Source: Anaerobium acetethylicum
GTDB lineage: Bacteria > Bacillota > Clostridia > Lachnospirales > Lachnospiraceae
Assembly (NCBI RefSeq): GCF_900096945.1
Contig: NZ_FMKA01000003.1
Span: 1 to 64,000, forward strand
Direction: 5' to 3'
DNA length: 64,000 nt
Position numbers and translations under genes: made by a program. This document shows, piece by piece, positions 61,584 through 64,000 of this stretch; position 1 is the stretch's first letter, and the number at the start of each line of letters is the position of its first letter. The notes beneath the pieces were generated by a model, which had not been told where the DNA came from, searched no databases, and saw only the letters and a list, made by a program, of their open reading frames with translations.

Positions 61584-63107
61584 CTAGTTCCTGTCGGTGC
61601 TGCGGTAGCATGCTGCCTCACTAAGATTCCTGACCGTTATGTTATCGATCCCTTCCAGATCTGCAATCGTCCTTGCCACCTTCAGTATGCGATGATAGGC
61701 CCTTGCGCTGAGGCCCATTTTCCCAAAGATCTGCTCCATCAGTTTTTCCTCTTCATCACCGAGAGGGCAGTATTTTTTAACCCCGGCTGCAGTCAGGTCT
61801 GAATTGAATCTGAATCTTGTCCCCTCATACCTTATTTTCTGTATCTCATGAGCCCTGGAAACCCTTCTCCTGATTTCGGCGGAGTTTTCATTTTTTCGCA
61901 CTCCTGCAATTTCTGCATAATCGACCCTGGGAGCCTCGACACAGATGTCTATCCTGTCCATGAGCGGCTGGCTGATTCTGCTCAGATACCTCCCCACGTC
62001 ATGCTGGCTGCAGCTGCACCTGTCCCTGTCAGGATAGTAGCCGCAGCTGCAGGGATTCATGGCTGCAACCAGCATGAAATTCGCAGGGTATGTATATACT
62101 CCGCTCAGCCTTGAGATGTTCACTTCATGCTCCTCAAGAGGCTGCCTCATTATTTCAAGAGTCGATTTTGTAAACTCCGGAAGTTCATCAAGAAAAAGGA
62201 CTCCCCTGTCTGCAAGGCTGATTTCACCGGGATGGGGTATCCTTCCTCCTCCGCAGAGCGCAATCGGCGTAATTGTATGATGCGGCGCCCTGAAAGGGCG
62301 CTTCAGAATAAGGGATGATTCTTTAGGGAGAAGCCCCTGGATGCTGTAGATTTTAGATATTTCCAGACTCTCCTCCAATGTGAGGTCCGGAAGTATAGTC
62401 GGTATTCTTTTTGCAATCATTGTTTTTCCGGAACCGGGCGGCCCGATATACAGGATATTGTGAAGTCCTGCAACAGCCACCTCGGTTGCCCGTTTTACAC
62501 TCTGCTGGCCATTGACTTCATCGAAGTCGCTCTCATAGATTTTATAGCTGTCCTGAAATATTTCTTCTATATTAATAAACTCGGGAAGAATGCTGTTTCT
62601 GTCATTCAAAAATGCAATGAGGTCATCAACAGTACCGACTCCGATTACGTCAATGCCGCTTATTACCGCTCCCTCACCTGCGTTCTCCTTTGGAACCGCA
62701 CAATATCTGAATCCAAGTTTCTTAGCAGCATCGACTATTGAAAGGATTCCGTTTACCGCCCGTATGCTGCCGTCAAGGCTCAATTCCCCTATAATCATGG
62801 TGTCATCCAGGCTGCTCTGGGGAACGAAGCCCAGAGAGGCCAGTACGGCGGCTGCAATGGGAAGGTCAAAGGATGCTCCCTCCTTTCTCACGTCCGACGG
62901 GGACAAATTTATGGTGATCCTTTTTGCCGGAATCACGATACCCGAATTGCGCAGGGCCGTCTTTACCCTCTCCCGCGCTTCTCTGACTTCTGTTCCCAGG
63001 TATCCAACCATGTCAAATGACGGCATGCCGTCGCTCACATCAGCCTCAACCTGAATCTGGCAGCTTTCTATACCCCTTACTGCCGCTGAATATACTCTGC
63101 TATACAT
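61584..63107 (-). CDS. YifB/ComM family Mg-chelatase-like AAA+ ATPase, 507 aa
   Basis: N-terminal Lon-S5-like ChlI domain (VEADVSDGMPSFDMVGYLGTEVREARERV), central AAA+ with Walker A GPPGSGKTMIAKR and Walker B GVLFLDELPEF, and a C-terminal Mg_chelatase_C part with CSCGYYPD. ComM relatives are branch-migration helicases used in transformation, which fits dprA next door. The ATG at 63107 follows AAGGGGGT; a frame extends to 63200 without support. Confidence 0.94.
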   Translation of the reverse strand: MYSRVYSAAVRGIESCQIQVEADVSDGMPSFDMVGYLGTEVREARERVKTALRNSGIVIPAKRITINLSPSDVRKEGASFDLPIAAAVLASLGFVPQSSLDDTMIIGELSLDGSIRAVNGILSIVDAAKKLGFRYCAVPKENAGEGAVISGIDVIGVGTVDDLIAFLNDRNSILPEFINIEEIFQDSYKIYESDFDEVNGQQSVKRATEVAVAGLHNILYIGPPGSGKTMIAKRIPTILPDLTLEESLEISKIYSIQGLLPKESSLILKRPFRAPHHTITPIALCGGGRIPHPGEISLADRGVLFLDELPEFTKSTLEIMRQPLEEHEVNISRLSGVYTYPANFMLVAAMNPCSCGYYPDRDRCSCSQHDVGRYLSRISQPLMDRIDICVEAPRVDYAEIAGVRKNENSAEIRRRVSRAHEIQKIRYEGTRFRFNSDLTAAGVKKYCPLGDEEEKLMEQIFGKMGLSARAYHRILKVARTIADLEGIDNITVRNLSEAACYRSTDRN

Positions 63108-63332
63108 ATCAAACGACCCCCTTATATTATTTTCAAGCACACAAACAGCTCCCCCTGTTGTGGAGCCAATATCTGCTTTCTTACATACTGGAAAATCCAT
63201 GGCAGAAATGCCATTTTAATAGAAGTGAATATGCAGTAACTATAACACAAACTATCTGACATTGGAAGAGGAAATCAGGATATTGTAAACAAAAACAGAA
63301 ACATACAAAAAATTCAGTCTTTTGAAGAACTT

Positions 63333-63620
63333 GTCTATAAGGATTAACAAGTCAAAAGACCTCTTATAACCTTCGCTTCGTTAATTTGCACATTTGCCCT
63401 CTATAACGCAGTGATGCAAAACATGATTCAATGAGCAGCTTTATGAAGACGTTGGCACTTAGGCCGCGTGTTTTGCGGCCTTACGTACCACTACGTCTTC
63501 ATCTAAGCGAGAGCGCGCTGCGAATGAACATGTTTTGCATCACGTCCTGATTACAAAAACCGTAGAAATTGACGAACACTATTTTGTAAATGGGCTTTTG
63601 ACACTCCACTCCTATGAGAT
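63333..63620. repeat. Family C palindromic element, copy C3 (about 288 bp)
   Basis: Core hairpin GAAGACGT...ACGTCTTC at 63445-63500. gtgatgcaaaacatgattca (from 63411) faces tgaacatgttttgcatcac (to 63542). Right end gggcttttgacactc...cctatgagataaaaaa equals C2; the far left end is eroded. The core differs from C1 at only about five of some 140 positions. The right end is the T-tract of the ptsH terminator. Confidence 0.88.
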
Positions 63621-63660
63621 AAAAAAGGGAGAGTCTGCTTTTATAGCATCTCCCCTTTTT
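63621..63660 (-). terminator. Terminator of the HPr gene
   Basis: AAGGGGAGATGC pairs with GCAGACTCTCCCTT (small bulge) around a 7-nt loop, followed by TTTTTT on the minus strand. Starts 5 bp after the stop and abuts C3. Confidence 0.9.
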
Positions 63661-63665
63661 TATCT

Positions 63666-63923
63666 CTACAGATTAGCTTTGAAAAATTCTTCCATTTTTA
63701 CTATTGCAGCATCTTCATCAGGACCTTCAGCAGTCACGGTAACTTCAGTTCCCTGTTTAACACCAAGGGCCATAAGCGCCATAAGCCTTCTGAGATCTGC
63801 ACTTTTGCCATTTGCACTTAATGTAATAGCTGATGTGAAAGCTTTTGTTTCCATCACGATCATTCCTGCAGGTCTTGCATGTATTCCAAGAGCATCTTTG
63901 ATTGTATAGTTAAATGATTTCAT
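63666..63923 (-). CDS. HPr family phosphocarrier protein, 85 aa, position 46 not serine
   Basis: PTS phosphocarrier fold. Catalytic His15 in GIHARPAG. An ungapped alignment to Bacillus subtilis HPr from memory puts Arg46 (in DLRRLMAL) where the regulatory Ser46 normally is, so HPr kinase control is not expected at this site. Strong GGAGG ribosome site; the promoter is at the window edge or beyond. Other PTS genes are not in view; it could be a dedicated or Crh-like carrier. Confidence 0.93.
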   Translation of the reverse strand: MKSFNYTIKDALGIHARPAGMIVMETKAFTSAITLSANGKSADLRRLMALMALGVKQGTEVTVTAEGPDEDAAIVKMEEFFKANL

Positions 63924-64000
63924 TTTATACCTCCATATGGTTTTATTCTATGTTTGATTTTCAAATTTTCTTTCTTATTCTACTCCGACTCATCGGAAAA

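Overview
The window looks like chromosome from an anaerobic, motile, low-to-mid GC member of the Bacillota, most likely class Clostridia. The evidence is a Gram-positive PolC with an embedded exonuclease, CodY, an HPr-type phosphocarrier, a CheC/CheD/FliY chemotaxis set, a sigma-D type flagellar sigma factor, the oxygen-sensitive radical-SAM enzyme ThiH in place of ThiO, and the DXP isoprenoid pathway (dxr, ispG). The species cannot be named from what is visible. Almost every gene lies on the minus strand, so transcription runs from high to low coordinates. No rRNA, tRNA, CRISPR array, prophage or transposase gene was seen.

Layout from the high-coordinate end: ptsH-like HPr, then yifB/comM, dprA, topA and codY. 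Next is one very long motility operon, about 33 kb, from flgB (56.7 kb) to an MltG-like gene (24.0 kb): flgB flgC fliE fliF fliG fliH fliI fliJ motE(ylxF) fliK flgD flgE flbD motA motB fliL fliM fliY cheY fliO fliP fliQ fliR flhB flhA flhF flhG pilZ cheB cheA cheW cheC cheD, a small membrane protein, sigD, a FapA/DUF342 protein, a SwrB-position protein and the MltG-like protein. It holds the basal body, export apparatus, switch, stator, hook and the core chemotaxis signalling proteins. Filament genes and cheR are absent from the window. A sigma-A type promoter overlapped by an inverted repeat lies just upstream of flgB.

A single plus-strand gene of unknown function (23.3 kb) converges on the end of this operon. 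It is divergent from rpsB-tsf-pyrH-frr, which is followed by uppS-cdsA-dxr-rseP-ispG-polC. The order codY, fla/che, rpsB to polC closely matches Bacillus subtilis. Further on are a GNAT gene, a thiamine-thiazole operon (thiS thiF thiG thiH tenI/thiE), a group with an alpha/beta hydrolase and nucleoside salvage genes (deoD, deoC, cdd), and a lone Flp pilin gene.

The most unusual content is between the genes. At least four families of short, strongly folding repeats are present. Family C is a palindromic element of about 290-360 bp with three copies, each starting exactly at the T-tract of a rho-independent terminator; a related 45-bp palindrome sits at the codY terminator. Family A is about 143 bp with 12-bp terminal inverted repeats; it has two full copies, one 38-bp internally deleted copy and four fragments, lying in operon gaps or untranslated ends. 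Family B is a 27-nt hairpin with three copies. There is also a unique 54-bp palindrome before dxr. Several proteins carry in-frame tandem repeats (FliY, the SwrB-position protein, DprA, ThiF).
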